This document shows, piece by piece, positions 17,013 through 24,870 of a DNA stretch of 56,818 nt (the first letter of the stretch is position 1; every line of letters begins with the position of its first letter). Source of the stretch: Phenylobacterium sp. CCH9-H3 (GTDB lineage Bacteria > Pseudomonadota > Alphaproteobacteria > Caulobacterales > Caulobacteraceae); assembly GCF_001557235.1 (NCBI RefSeq), contig NZ_LSJI01000116.1:1-56818 (forward strand), in the 5' to 3' direction. The notes under the pieces are model-generated. The model saw only the letters and a program-made list of their open reading frames with translations, was not told the origin of the DNA and did no database searches. Made by a program: the position numbers and the translations under genes.

Positions 17013-17735
17013 TCAGCGATCCATGGCCTCCAGCATCAGGTAGGTCGGGTCGAATTCGGCCAGCGCTTGCAGTCCCGGCCAATCGAGGATCCGCACCGTC
17101 TCGTCCCGCCAGGTGACGAAACCGCGGCTCCGCAGTTCGCCGACGACTCGGTTCGCATGGACCTGCGAGACCCCCAGCGCATCGCCCAGCTCGGCCTGGG
17201 TGAGGGGCAAGCTGAACAGGCCGTCGGGGGCCGCGCCCACCACGTCCAGCCGGGTGAACAGCTCGCAGATGAGGTGAGCCGCCCGTTCGAGGGCCGATCG
17301 CTGGCCGGCCCCCAGCAACCATTGCCGAAGGATGGCCGCATCGATCAGCGTGGCCATCCACAGCAACCGCGTCAGGTGCGGCATCGTCTCGCTCAGGCGG
17401 CGCAGGTTCTCGTGCGGATAGACGGCGATGCGGCAGCGGCTCAGCGTCGCCACGGTGTGGTCCATGCGCTTCAAGGGGAAACTCTGCAGGTCCACGAAAT
17501 CCCCGCTGACGTGCAGCGCCAGGATCTGCCGGCGGCCGTCCGGCAACGCGCCGTACCGGCAGGCCCAGCCCTGTTCCAGCAAGAGGGACTGGTGGCTGAT
17601 CTCATCCTGGCGGACCAGCTCCACGTCGGCGTCCACGTCAATTCGGTGCGATACGGCCGCCTCCAGCGCCTGCGCCTCGCCTTCGGTGAGGCTGCGGTCG
17701 CGGCGCAGAAGCTTGCGGAAGAAGGGGTTCGTCAC
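17013..17735 (-). CDS. Crp/Fnr-family transcriptional regulator (paralogue 2)
   Basis: 240 residues with the same plan as its neighbour: barrel (DVELVRQDEISHQSLLLEQG, DGRRQILALHVSGDFVDLQS), HTH (LTQAELGDALGVSQVHANRV) and the family C-terminus LDWPGLQALAEFDPTYL. It is transcribed in the same direction as paralogue 1 with a gap of about 77 bases. The pair probably arose by duplication. It is divergent from the sulfatase gene, whose promoter region shares a palindrome with the haloalkane dehalogenase promoter. Confidence 0.88.
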   Translation of the reverse strand: MTNPFFRKLLRRDRSLTEGEAQALEAAVSHRIDVDADVELVRQDEISHQSLLLEQGWACRYGALPDGRRQILALHVSGDFVDLQSFPLKRMDHTVATLSRCRIAVYPHENLRRLSETMPHLTRLLWMATLIDAAILRQWLLGAGQRSALERAAHLICELFTRLDVVGAAPDGLFSLPLTQAELGDALGVSQVHANRVVGELRSRGFVTWRDETVRILDWPGLQALAEFDPTYLMLEAMDR

Positions 17736-17811
17736 GAAGGCTCCACGTCATCGACGTCCGCTACCCCCGCTCCCAAACGCATCCGAACGGCTAAGGTTCG
17801 AACGATCTAGC

Positions 17812-17834
17812 GACATGCATAATGTCACTATATG
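17812..17834. promoter_or_regulatory. Operator-like palindrome upstream of the sulfatase gene
   Basis: A perfect dyad GACAT-GCATA-ATGTC (17812-17826) is followed by ACTATAT. The same element, inverted and slightly degenerate, lies in the haloalkane dehalogenase/TetR intergenic region (21514-21535), with GCATAATGTCA identical. The dyad covers CATAAT (17818-17823), a likely -10. A palindromic GTTCGAAC lies at 17796-17803. The pattern suggests shared control by the TetR protein encoded at 21589. Confidence 0.65.
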
Positions 17835-17864
17835 CTGTCCTCAACGAAAGAGAGGGAGGACGGC

Positions 17865-19544
17865 ATGCGGCTCTGGAAGTGGCTGGCGGCCCTTGTGCTG
17901 GTCGTGCTGGTGGGACTGGGCGCGGCCTATCTGAACCGCACGACGATCTTCGCCATGATCGCCCGCTCACGCCTGCCGCCGGTGGAGCCCAACCGGCCCG
18001 TCACCTGGGCCCAGGGGCCGGCCACGGCGCCCGAAGGCCAGCGGCCGCCGAACGTCGTGTTCATCCTGGCAGACGACCTCGGCTACAACGACATCAGCTT
18101 CAACGGCGGCGGCGTGGCGAACGGCGCGGTCCCGACGCCCAACATCGACGCCATCGGTCGCGAAGGCGTGGCCTTTACGGCAGGCTACGCCGGGAACGCC
18201 ACCTGCGCCCCCTCCCGCGCGGCGCTCATGACGGGCCGCTACCCCACGCGCTTCGGCTTCGAGTTCACGCCTGCCCCCGTCGCCTTCGAGCGCATGGTCG
18301 GCACCGAGGCCGAACCCGGCGCCCTGGTGAAGCCGAAGTTCTTCAAGGACCGGCTGAAGGACATGCCGCCCGGGAGCACGGCACGGACGCCCGACGCGGT
18401 GAACACCCTGAGCATGCCCGCCGGCGAGATCACCATCGCCGAGGTGTTGAAGACCCGCGGCTACCACACCGTTCACCTCGGCAAATGGCACCTGGGCGGC
18501 AGGAAGGGCTCGCGCCCTGAGGACCAGGGCTTCGACGAGAGCCTGGGCTTCATCGCCGGCGGCGCCATGTACCTGCCCGAGAAGGACAAGGGCGTGGTCA
18601 ACGCCAAGCAGCCCTGGGATCCCATCGACCGCTTCCTGTGGCCGAACTTGCCCTATGCCGTCCAGCACAACGGCTCGCCGATGTTCCAGCCCAAGGGCTA
18701 CATGACCGACTATCTGGCCGACGAGGCGGTCCGCGCGATCAAGGCCAACCGGAACCGGCCCTTCTTCATCTACTTCGCGCCGAACGCCATCCACACGCCG
18801 CTGCAGGCCAAGAAGGCCGACTACGACGCCCTGCCCCAGATCAAGGACCATCGCTTGCGCGTCTACGGCGCCATGGCCCGGAACCTGGACTGGAACGTCG
18901 GCCGCATCCTCCAGGCGCTCAAGGACGAGGGGCTGGACGACAACACCCTGGTGATCTTCTCCAGCGACAACGGCGGCGCCGGCTACGTCGGCCTGCCGGA
19001 CGTCAACCGCCCGTTCCGCGGCTTCAAGTCCACCTTCTTCGAGGGCGGCATCCACGCGCCGTTCTTCATGCGCTGGCCCGCCGCGATCCCCGCCGGATCG
19101 CGCTATCCCTATCCCGTCGGGCATGTGGACATCTTCGCCACCGCCGCGGCGGTGGCCGGCGCCGCCGTCCCGACCGACCGCAAGATCGACGGCGTCGACC
19201 TCCTGCCCTACGTCCAGGGCAAGGCCTCCGACCGGCCGCACCAGGTGATGTTCTGGCGCTCGGGCCAGTACAAGGTCGTCCGCGACGGGGACTGGAAGCT
19301 CCAGTCCAGCGAGGCGCAGAACAAGGTGTGGCTGTTCAACCTCGCCGCCGATCCCACCGAGCAGCACGACCTGTCGAAGAAGGAGCCGGCCCAGGTCCAG
19401 CGCCTGCTGGCCCTGATCCGCGCCCAGGACGCCGAGAGCGTGAAGCCGCTATGGCCGTCCCTACTGCAGGGGTCCGTCTTCGTCGATCGCCCCAGCGGAC
19501 AGCCGCAGAAGCCCGGCGAAGAATACGTCCTCTGGGATAACTGA
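17865..19544 (+). CDS. Sulfatase (arylsulfatase-type, formylglycine-dependent)
   Basis: 559 residues from ATG 17865, which follows a strong GGGAGGACGGC ribosome site. An N-terminal hydrophobic segment (WLAALVLVVLVGLGAAYL) anchors or exports it. The calcium-binding ADDLGYND comes first, then the formylglycine motif with Cys114 in NATCAPSRAALMTGRYP. HLGKWHLGG and FSSDNGG complete the alkaline-phosphatase-fold signatures. It should hydrolyse a sulfate ester in the periplasm once Cys114 is converted; the substrate is unknown. The promoter resembles that of the dehalogenase operon downstream. Confidence 0.92.
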   Translation: MRLWKWLAALVLVVLVGLGAAYLNRTTIFAMIARSRLPPVEPNRPVTWAQGPATAPEGQRPPNVVFILADDLGYNDISFNGGGVANGAVPTPNIDAIGREGVAFTAGYAGNATCAPSRAALMTGRYPTRFGFEFTPAPVAFERMVGTEAEPGALVKPKFFKDRLKDMPPGSTARTPDAVNTLSMPAGEITIAEVLKTRGYHTVHLGKWHLGGRKGSRPEDQGFDESLGFIAGGAMYLPEKDKGVVNAKQPWDPIDRFLWPNLPYAVQHNGSPMFQPKGYMTDYLADEAVRAIKANRNRPFFIYFAPNAIHTPLQAKKADYDALPQIKDHRLRVYGAMARNLDWNVGRILQALKDEGLDDNTLVIFSSDNGGAGYVGLPDVNRPFRGFKSTFFEGGIHAPFFMRWPAAIPAGSRYPYPVGHVDIFATAAAVAGAAVPTDRKIDGVDLLPYVQGKASDRPHQVMFWRSGQYKVVRDGDWKLQSSEAQNKVWLFNLAADPTEQHDLSKKEPAQVQRLLALIRAQDAESVKPLWPSLLQGSVFVDRPSGQPQKPGEEYVLWDN

Positions 19545-19548
19545 GGCG

Positions 19549-20058
19549 CTATTTGCCTGCGTAGTAGTCCACGGCGGCCTGGGCGGCCTCGTCATAGGCC
19601 GCCAGCAGCGGGTCGGTCTTGGCCGAGCCCGCGCCGTTGCGGGCGGTCAGAAAGTAGTTCGCGTAGTGGCCGTAGGCGACGCGGCACAGCCGGTCGCGCT
19701 CGGGGTCCCCGTAGTTTGACACGAAGGTGCGGTAGTTCTCCCAGGCGTAGCCGACGCAGGCGACCTCATGCGCCAGCCAGTCAAGCCGCCCGCCGTGCGC
19801 GTCCGCGATCCGCTTGGCGAGGCTGGGCGGCTCGACCGCCACCGGCGCCGAATAGCCGCCGTCGCGCACGCCCTGCTCGATCTCCTCGGCCTGCCGCAGC
19901 AGGTCGGCGACATCCTCGGGCGGCAGGCTGTCCTTCATCTGCGCCGCCTGCGCGCGCAGCTGCCGGGCGAGGTCCAGCATCTTCTGTGGCGTGTCCTGCG
20001 CCTGCGCGGCGGGCGCCGCGACCAGGGCGAAGGCGAGGGCGAGATGCAGGAGACGCAT
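19549..20058 (-). CDS. Exported helical protein of unknown function
   Basis: 169 residues with a clear signal peptide (MRLLHLALAFALVAAPAAQA, cleavage before QD). The body starts with a helical, Gln/Arg/Glu-rich segment (MLDLARQLRAQAAQMKDSLP, LLRQAEEIEQGV) and ends with a Tyr-rich part (GYAWENYRTF, YGHYANYFLTAR). Two Cys could pair in the periplasm. It converges with the sulfatase, 4 bases apart. No family recognised. Confidence 0.7.
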   Translation of the reverse strand: MRLLHLALAFALVAAPAAQAQDTPQKMLDLARQLRAQAAQMKDSLPPEDVADLLRQAEEIEQGVRDGGYSAPVAVEPPSLAKRIADAHGGRLDWLAHEVACVGYAWENYRTFVSNYGDPERDRLCRVAYGHYANYFLTARNGAGSAKTDPLLAAYDEAAQAAVDYYAGK

Positions 20059-20171
20059 CCTGAAATTCCTGTGCTGCTTGGACCGGTGAGCGGCCGCGCG
20101 CGGGGCCGCTCACATTCTACGCAGGAATGCCGGTTTCGGACGACACAGCCAAGCTTGCAGTTCGCAGGCGG

Positions 20172-20588
20172 CTACAAGCCCAGGCCCGGCTTGGTCCGAA
20201 TGTTCAGCTGGCCCGCAAGGCCCGCCTTCCGGTGGTGCTCGATGGCGCCCATCTGCGGCGACATGGCCATGGCGCGGAAAGCCTCCAGCGACGGGTATTC
20301 CGCCAGGGCCACCATGTCCCACAGCTCCTCCACCTCGCCCAGCAGCAGGCCGGTGACATGGCCCGAGTAGCGGATCCTGCCGCCCAGCCCCTCGACCAGC
20401 TTGCGCACCTCCTCGCCGTAGCGGGCGTAGGCCTCGGCGCCGGTCAGGTGGGCGTCCGAGCCGTCGGCGTACTCGGCCTTCGGCTTGAACTTCAGCAGGT
20501 TGACCATCACGAACGGGCCGTCCTCGGCGTCGCCGAAGAACGCCATCGCCTGCTCGGGCTGCGGGAAGACCGCGTTCTCGACCTTCAC
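20172..20588 (-). CDS. DUF1330-type dimeric alpha-beta barrel protein
   Basis: 138 residues from a GTG start at 20588 that overlaps the dehalogenase stop (GTGA). [30 protein letters not shown] and [16 protein letters not shown] are the hallmarks of the DUF1330/ferredoxin-like barrel family. Members include small monooxygenase-like and unknown proteins. Translational coupling ties it to the dehalogenase; an auxiliary role in the same catabolic step is inference. Confidence 0.85.
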   Translation of the reverse strand: MKVENAVFPQPEQAMAFFGDAEDGPFVMVNLLKFKPKAEYADGSDAHLTGAEAYARYGEEVRKLVEGLGGRIRYSGHVTGLLLGEVEELWDMVALAEYPSLEAFRAMAMSPQMGAIEHHRKAGLAGQLNIRTKPGLGL

Positions 20589-21490
20589 GACCGCGCCCTC
20601 TCGATCAGCCCGTCGATGGCCTCGACGATCGGTCCCGGGCTGTCCTCCTGCAGGAAGTGGCCGCCGCTCAGGGTGACATGCGGCTGGCCCTTCGCTCCCG
20701 GGACCCGCGACTGGAAGGCGGCCTCGCCGCCGCGGGTGATCGCGTCGCCGTCGCTGAATGCGGTGAGGAACGGCTTGTCGAACGCCTCCAACACCTTCCA
20801 CGCTGCAAGGTTCTCAGCCACCGAGGGATGCTCGGCGGTGACGGGCACCAGGGTCGGGAACTGGCGCGCCCCTTCCTTGTAGGTCTCGTCGGGGAACGGG
20901 GCGTCGTAGGCCGCGATCTCGGCGTCCGAAAGATTCCGGCCGCTGCCGCCGTTGAGCAGCATGCCGATCGGCATCTGCGGCACGTTCTGGCTGAACTCGA
21001 GCCAGGCCTTGAACCCCTCGGTCATGCCGCCGCCCACGGGCAGGCCGGTGTTGGCGACCACCACGCCGGCGAACCGCTCGGGGAAGGCCGCCACCAGGCG
21101 CAGGCCGATCAGCCCGCCCCAGTCCTGGCAGAAGAGCGTCACGCCCCCGAGGTCCAGGCCGGTGAGCCAGGCGCTCATCCAGGCCACGTGCCGCTCGTAC
21201 GTGTAGTCGGTCCGCTTCGCCGGCTTGTCCGACCGGCCGAAACCCACCAGGTCCGGCGCGATCACCCGGCGCCCGCGCGCGACCAGGCCCGCGATGATGT
21301 GGCGGTAGAGATAGGCCCAGGACGGCTCGCCGTGCATCAGCAGCACCACCGCCCCGTCGCGCGGCCCTTCGTCCACATAGTGGATCCGCAGGACCGTCCC
21401 GTCCGCGTCCCGGACTTCGGCGTAGTTTGGCGCATAGGGCCATTCTGCCAAGCCCTCGAACCGCGCCTCCGGCGTCCGCAGGATGTCCAT
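20585..21490 (-). CDS. Haloalkane dehalogenase, DhlA-like subfamily
   Basis: 301-residue alpha/beta hydrolase. The oxyanion/halide element is HGEPSWAY. Nucleophile Asp123 lies in FCQDWGGL with the adjacent halide-stabilising Trp124. The acid is expected in AFSDGDAI and the base His in SGGHFLQED. Spacing fits HLD subfamily I (DhlA type), which cleaves carbon-halogen bonds by hydrolysis. Related enzymes can be epoxide or ester hydrolases, but the W next to the nucleophile favours a dehalogenase. It is the first gene of an operon with a DUF1330 gene and is divergent from a TetR regulator. Confidence 0.88.
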   Translation of the reverse strand: MDILRTPEARFEGLAEWPYAPNYAEVRDADGTVLRIHYVDEGPRDGAVVLLMHGEPSWAYLYRHIIAGLVARGRRVIAPDLVGFGRSDKPAKRTDYTYERHVAWMSAWLTGLDLGGVTLFCQDWGGLIGLRLVAAFPERFAGVVVANTGLPVGGGMTEGFKAWLEFSQNVPQMPIGMLLNGGSGRNLSDAEIAAYDAPFPDETYKEGARQFPTLVPVTAEHPSVAENLAAWKVLEAFDKPFLTAFSDGDAITRGGEAAFQSRVPGAKGQPHVTLSGGHFLQEDSPGPIVEAIDGLIERARS

Positions 21491-21513
21491 GCCGCTCTCC
21501 CTCTTTGATTATT

Positions 21514-21544
21514 GACATTATGCGTGCCACTATATCCGCGTCAA
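21514..21544 (-). promoter_or_regulatory. Promoter of the dehalogenase operon with embedded operator-like dyad
   Basis: On the reverse strand -35 TTGACG (21544-21539), a 16-bp spacer and -10 CATAAT (21522-21517) precede ATG 21490. The dyad GACAT-TATGC-GTGCC (21514-21528) covers the -10. It is the inverse of GACAT-GCATA-ATGTC in front of the sulfatase (12 of 15 identical), and CACTATAT follows both on the forward strand. The divergent TetR gene starts 45 bases away, so it is the obvious regulator. Confidence 0.7.
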
Positions 21545-21588
21545 TGCCGCCCTCTCGACAGGCCGGCTGACACGGGCGAGATGAAGGC

Positions 21589-22185
21589 ATGAGCACCGCC
21601 GCCAAGGCCAAAGCCCCGACCGAGGTCGCCGACGGCCGCCGCCGACGCGGCATGGACAACCGGGTCCGCATCGTCGCGGCGATGATCGAGATGGTCCGGG
21701 CCGACGAAGTCGCCCCCAGCGCCGAGCGGGTCGCGGCCCGGGCGGACGTCGGCCTGCGCACCGTCTTCCGGCACTTTCAGGACATGGACAGCCTCTACCG
21801 CGAGATGTCCCTGGTCATCGAGGCGGAACTCCGCGCCATCATCGACCAGCCGTTCCAGAGCGCGCCGGGGCCCGAGCGGGCGGTCGAACTCGTCGCTCGC
21901 CGCGCGCGCGCGTTCGAGACCATCGCCCCCTTCCGCCGCGCCGCCGAGGCGGTGCGCCACCGCTCCCGCTTCATCGGCTCGGACTACGCCCGTCTCGTCC
22001 GCGAACTGCGCGCCATTCTGGAAAGGGAGCTGCCGGCCGAGGTCGTGGGCGACCCCATGAAACTGGAAGCTCTGGACCTGCTGCTCAGCTACGAGGCCTG
22101 GTCGCGCCTGCGCCGCGACCAGGGCCTGAGCCCCGAGCGCGCGCAGGCGGTGATCGAGACGGCGGTCCGCCGCGTCATCGGCTGA
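21589..22185 (+). CDS. TetR-family regulator divergent from the dehalogenase operon
   Basis: 198 residues. The N-terminal HTH shows RIVAAMIEMVRADEVAPSAE, RVAARADVGLRTVFRHFQDM and DSLYREMS; the C-terminal ligand domain is all helical. ATG 21589 lies in GATGAAGGCATG, with AAGG as a weak ribosome site. By position and operator sharing it probably controls its own promoter, the dehalogenase-DUF1330 operon and the sulfatase at 17865. The inducer is unknown, perhaps a halogenated or sulfated substrate. Confidence 0.85.
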   Translation: MSTAAKAKAPTEVADGRRRRGMDNRVRIVAAMIEMVRADEVAPSAERVAARADVGLRTVFRHFQDMDSLYREMSLVIEAELRAIIDQPFQSAPGPERAVELVARRARAFETIAPFRRAAEAVRHRSRFIGSDYARLVRELRAILERELPAEVVGDPMKLEALDLLLSYEAWSRLRRDQGLSPERAQAVIETAVRRVIG

Positions 22186-22232
22186 TCGGAACCCTCCGCG
22201 CCCCCGGCGATTGATCCCCTAAGGAGATCGCC

Positions 22233-22430
22233 ATGCTGACACCTGAAATCCTCTATGGCCTCGGCGCGCTCGTGCTGCTGGCCGCCCTCGTCTGGGGCAT
22301 GACCCAGTACAAGCGCCGCAACCGCGCCAACGACCCGGTCACCGAGCGCGCCACCCGCGCCGAGTATGACCACCCCGACACCTACCAGCGCGAAGAAGAG
22401 AAGTTCCGCGACCAAGTCCGGCCCTCGTAG
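22233..22430 (+). CDS. Small single-pass membrane protein
   Basis: 65 residues. One TM helix (ILYGLGALVLLAALVWGM, about 6-24) is followed by a basic stop-transfer KRRNR and a charged cytoplasmic tail (DHPDTYQREEEKFRDQVRPS). An AAGGAGATCGCC ribosome site precedes the ATG, which makes it convincing as a gene. Function unknown. Confidence 0.75.
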   Translation: MLTPEILYGLGALVLLAALVWGMTQYKRRNRANDPVTERATRAEYDHPDTYQREEEKFRDQVRPS

Positions 22431-22536
22431 TCGCCGATGAACGGAAGCCGACCGGGCGGCTCAGAGGGCTGTCAGGCGTCGTGTGGTCTTGTCCCGTCAC
22501 AAGGTCGGCCGGAGCCGATCGAATTGGAGACCACAG

Positions 22537-22935
22537 ATGAAGACCATCATCGCCACCCTGGCCGCTGCGGCCGCCCTCACGGCGGTCGCTGGTCCGGTCG
22601 CCGCACAACCGTATCGCGACCACGATCGGTACGAACAATCCGGTTACCGCGACCACGATCGCTACGAGCAGCGCCGCTGGCGCGTCAGCGAGCGCGTCGA
22701 GACCGCGGAGCGCCGGATTGAATCCGGCCTGCGCAACGGCGAGCTCCGGCCCCGCGAAGCCGCGAGGCTGCGGGCCGAGGTGCATGAGTTCGCCCGGCTC
22801 GAAAATCGCTACCGCGCAGGCGGCCTGACCCGCCGCGAGCGCCTTGAGCTCGACGACCGCCACCGCGTCCTGATCGCCAACATGCGGGCCGCCCTCTACA
22901 ACGAGTACGGCCAGGGCTACGGTCGCCGCCGCTAG
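22537..22935 (+). CDS. Exported protein with YRDHDRYEQ repeats
   Basis: 132 residues from ATG 22537 (TTGGAGACCACAG leader). The signal peptide IIATLAAAAALTAVAGPVAA is cleaved before QP. The mature start carries two near-identical copies of YRDHDRYEQ, His/Asp/Tyr-rich and possibly metal-binding. A helical, Arg/Glu-rich domain follows (VETAERRIESGLRNGEL, REAARLRAEVHEFARLENRY). Such charged helical envelope proteins are frequent in Caulobacterales and lack a known role. Confidence 0.75.
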   Translation: MKTIIATLAAAAALTAVAGPVAAQPYRDHDRYEQSGYRDHDRYEQRRWRVSERVETAERRIESGLRNGELRPREAARLRAEVHEFARLENRYRAGGLTRRERLELDDRHRVLIANMRAALYNEYGQGYGRRR

Positions 22936-22943
22936 CCGCCACA

Positions 22944-22973
22944 GAGCCCCGCCTTGCCCGCACGGCGGGGCTC
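22944..22973 (+). terminator. GC-rich terminator hairpin
   Basis: Perfect 10-bp arms GAGCCCCGCC / GGCGGGGCTC with a 10-base loop, 9 bases after the stop of the preceding gene. No U-run follows, so it may terminate together with Rho or protect the 3' end. Confidence 0.6.
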
Positions 22974-23074
22974 GATCGGCCAACTGGCGGGGCCCTTCCC
23001 GGCCGCGCTTAACCCTTCGGTAACCGCGTTTGGCGGACACCTCCGCCTCCGGAAGAGCGTGCGGGGGACGGGTC

Positions 23075-23608
23075 ATGATCGTCAGATATGCGGCTGGGAT
23101 GCTGGCGGCCGCCGGACTGGCTCTGGCGGCGACGTCCGCCGACGCGGCCCTCGTGTTCGTCGGCAGCTGGGAAGTCGACGACGGCCCGGCATGGCTCGAC
23201 GGCGAAGAGCACGGCCCTCTCGCCTACACCGCCCAGGAGGCCGCCGCGTTGCTCTATGGCGGCGTCGCGGCTGACTATGTCATCTCCACGGCCGGCGAAA
23301 ACCCGGGCCAGGCCGACGGCCAGGCTTGGTATTCGGTCCTGGGCATCGGCGTCGGGATCTTCGCGCAGGACTACAGCGCCAAACACCTCGGGCTATACTA
23401 CGGGCCCTCCAGCGCGCACGGCGGCGGCGTCTTCGGGCCCGTCTCCGCCTATGTGAACGACTGGGCGGTCGGTTCCCGGTACACGAACTATGCGTTCCGC
23501 GAGTCGGACGTGACCTCCGGCGCGCCGGAGCCCGGCGCGTGGGCCCTGCTGATCCTTGGCTTCGGACTCGCGGGCGCCGGCCTGCGGCGGCGCGCGGCCC
23601 GGGCCTGA
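23075..23608 (+). CDS. PEPxxWA-CTERM sorting-signal protein
   Basis: 177 residues from ATG 23075. The signal peptide ends around ATSADA-A. A beta-rich, Gly/Tyr-rich central domain follows (LGIGVGIFAQDY, YYGPSSAHGGGVFG). The C-terminus APEPGAWALLILGFGLAGAG followed by LRRRA is a textbook PEPxxWA-CTERM tripartite signal (motif, TM helix, basic end) that exosortase-type enzymes process in alphaproteobacteria. No exosortase is in the window. It is probably an extracellular or surface protein. Confidence 0.88.
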   Translation: MIVRYAAGMLAAAGLALAATSADAALVFVGSWEVDDGPAWLDGEEHGPLAYTAQEAAALLYGGVAADYVISTAGENPGQADGQAWYSVLGIGVGIFAQDYSAKHLGLYYGPSSAHGGGVFGPVSAYVNDWAVGSRYTNYAFRESDVTSGAPEPGAWALLILGFGLAGAGLRRRAARA

Positions 23609-23627
23609 GCGCCAGGCCGCCGGGGCG

Positions 23628-24188
23628 CTAGGCTTCCAGCTCGATGTCCCAGTAGAGATAGTCCAGCCAGCTCTCGTGCAAATGGTGCGGTGGGAAGCGC
23701 CGGCCGCGCTCCTGCAGCTCGAAGGCGGAAGGGCGGCGGGGCTTCAGGCGCGGGTGCATGTGCGCCTCGTGCGGCGTGCGCCCCCCCTTCATCAGGTTGC
23801 AGCGCGCGCAGGCGGTGACGATGTTCTCCCACGTCGTGCGCCCGCCGCGCGAGCGCGGGATGACGTGGTCGAAGGTCAGGTCCTCGCCCCGGGTGCAGTA
23901 CTGGCAGGTGAAGCTGTCGCGCAGGAACAGGTTGAAGCGGGTGAAGGCCGGGGGCCGGTCCTGGGCCACGTAGCTCTTGAGCGAGACCACGCTGGGCAGC
24001 TTCATCGCGAAGGAGGGGGAGTGGACTTCCTGGTCGTAGGTGGAGACCACGTCCACGCGGTCGAGGAAGACCGCCTTGATCACTTCCTGCCACGGCCACA
24101 GCGACAGGGGATAGTAGGAGAGCGGCCGGAAGTCTGCGTTCAGGACGAGACACGGCCATCCGGAGGGCGCAGCCTTAAGCACCTGCAT
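23628..24188 (-). CDS. HNH endonuclease family protein
   Basis: 186 residues. The HNH core is FTCQYCTRGEDLTFDHVIPR followed by SRGGRTTWENIVTACARCNL, with two CxxC zinc knuckles and the catalytic DH. The N-terminal NADFRPLSYYPLSLWPWQEV, then IKAVFLDRVDVV, is the signature of a chromosomal HNH family found throughout alphaproteobacteria. It is not linked to a restriction system here. The biological role is not established. The gap 24189-24340 upstream of it holds no gene I can support. Confidence 0.9.
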   Translation of the reverse strand: MQVLKAAPSGWPCLVLNADFRPLSYYPLSLWPWQEVIKAVFLDRVDVVSTYDQEVHSPSFAMKLPSVVSLKSYVAQDRPPAFTRFNLFLRDSFTCQYCTRGEDLTFDHVIPRSRGGRTTWENIVTACARCNLMKGGRTPHEAHMHPRLKPRRPSAFELQERGRRFPPHHLHESWLDYLYWDIELEA

Positions 24189-24340
24189 GGCAGGGCCTCC
24201 GGGGATGCCTGACGGCGGCTATGACGGTCGACGTGGGACTGAAGACGCACCCCCAGCTGCGGAAATCGACGTACCTGAGGAAAAATATAGGCCCGATTCG
24301 GAGACAACTCTACGACGGGAAGCGTGGCGTACGGCGGTTC

Positions 24341-24369
24341 GCCTCGCCCGGGTATTCCGCGGGCGAGGC
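24341..24369 (-). terminator. Hairpin downstream of micro-membrane-peptide gene 1
   Basis: Perfect 10-bp arms GCCTCGCCCG / CGGGCGAGGC with a 9-base loop, 20 bases after the stop of the 33-residue peptide gene. There is no T-run, unlike the terminators of the two sister genes. It probably ends the peptide transcript before the HNH gene. Confidence 0.5.
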
Positions 24370-24388
24370 CTTAGGCGCCTTGCATGGA

Positions 24389-24490
24389 TCAGGCGCCGAG
24401 GACGGCGGTGGCGCCGGCGACGGTCAGGGCCAGGCCCACCACCGCGAAGGACACGACCACGTCGAGCATCCGGTTCATCAGGATCGACAT
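24389..24490 (-). CDS. 33-residue single-pass membrane peptide (array member 1)
   Basis: ATG 24490 to TGA 24389, preceded by AATGGAGATCTCAA with a GGAG ribosome site. The peptide begins MSILMNRMLDVVVSFAVVGL and ends ATAVLGA: a short N-terminal part with one Arg and one Asp, then a continuous hydrophobic helix. The end matches ATAGLGA of member 3, and N-R-M-L-D aligns with E-R-F-F-D. Its leader has two stems: GTCC/GGAC (24536-24548) and GGCCCGG-TCGC-CCGGGCC (24516-24533). Its upstream block is nearly identical to that of member 2. It is the most divergent of three paralogues; function unknown. Confidence 0.7.
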   Translation of the reverse strand: MSILMNRMLDVVVSFAVVGLALTVAGATAVLGA

Positions 24491-24560
24491 TTGAGATCTC
24501 CATTTTTCAGTTTCAGGCCCGGTCGCCCGGGCCCCGTCCGATCTGGACAGTGATTAGATA

Positions 24561-24600
24561 GCACGATCTAAACGCTGCCTAGATAGTTGATTTCGCCGAC
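24561..24600 (-). promoter_or_regulatory. Conserved regulatory block of peptide gene 1 with ATCT-N11-AGAT dyad
   Basis: The dyad ATCT-N11-AGAT occupies 24566-24584 (extended GATCTA-N9-TAGATA). On the reverse strand, GGCGAAATC, then TCTAGGCA and GTTTAGATCGTGCTAT match the block before peptide gene 2 almost base for base. GTGCTATCT may be an extended -10; no good -35 is visible. I regard the dyad as the site of the divergent TetR-family regulator encoded at 25262. Confidence 0.6.
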
Positions 24601-24643
24601 CGGGAATGCGTTTCCGCATATCTCCTGCGGCGACCCCACAACG

Positions 24644-24666
24644 AAAAGGGGCCCTCGCGGGGCCCC
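24644..24666 (-). terminator. Intrinsic terminator of peptide gene 2
   Basis: Stem GGGGCCC / GGGCCCC (24648-24654 with 24660-24666), 5-base loop, and four T on the reverse strand at 24647-24644, 27 bases beyond the peptide stop. It is nearly identical to the terminator of peptide gene 3, showing that each peptide gene is its own transcription unit. Confidence 0.8.
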
Positions 24667-24692
24667 TCCTCGGTCCGGCCGGGGTGGGGATT

Positions 24693-24797
24693 TCAGACGC
24701 CGAGACCCGCCGTCGAGAGGGCGGCGAAGAGGCCGAGGGCCAGCAGGAAGACCGGGGCGATCCGGTCGAAACCACGTTCGAAGCGCGAGAGAGTCAT
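24693..24797 (-). CDS. 34-residue single-pass membrane peptide (array member 2)
   Basis: ATG 24797 to TGA 24693, ribosome site AAGGTGTGTGTC. The sequence starts MTLSRFERGFDRIAPVFLLA and ends STAGLGV. It is identical to member 3 at 23 of 34 positions: FER-x-FDR, PVFLL, LGL, AA, TAGLG. The layout is a charged amphipathic N-terminus followed by one TM helix starting at Pro15. The leader carries the stem CCGGGG-AA-CCCCGG (24823-24836) and AACTGAAA. The own regulatory block, ribosome site and terminator, plus conservation of the frame in the sister gene, argue strongly for a real gene. Confidence 0.82.
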   Translation of the reverse strand: MTLSRFERGFDRIAPVFLLALGLFAALSTAGLGV

Positions 24798-24870
24798 GAC
24801 ACACACCTTCAGTTTTTCAGTTCCGGGGAACCCCGGGGGAGCGGGGCCGTCCGTTTGGACAACGATGGAA

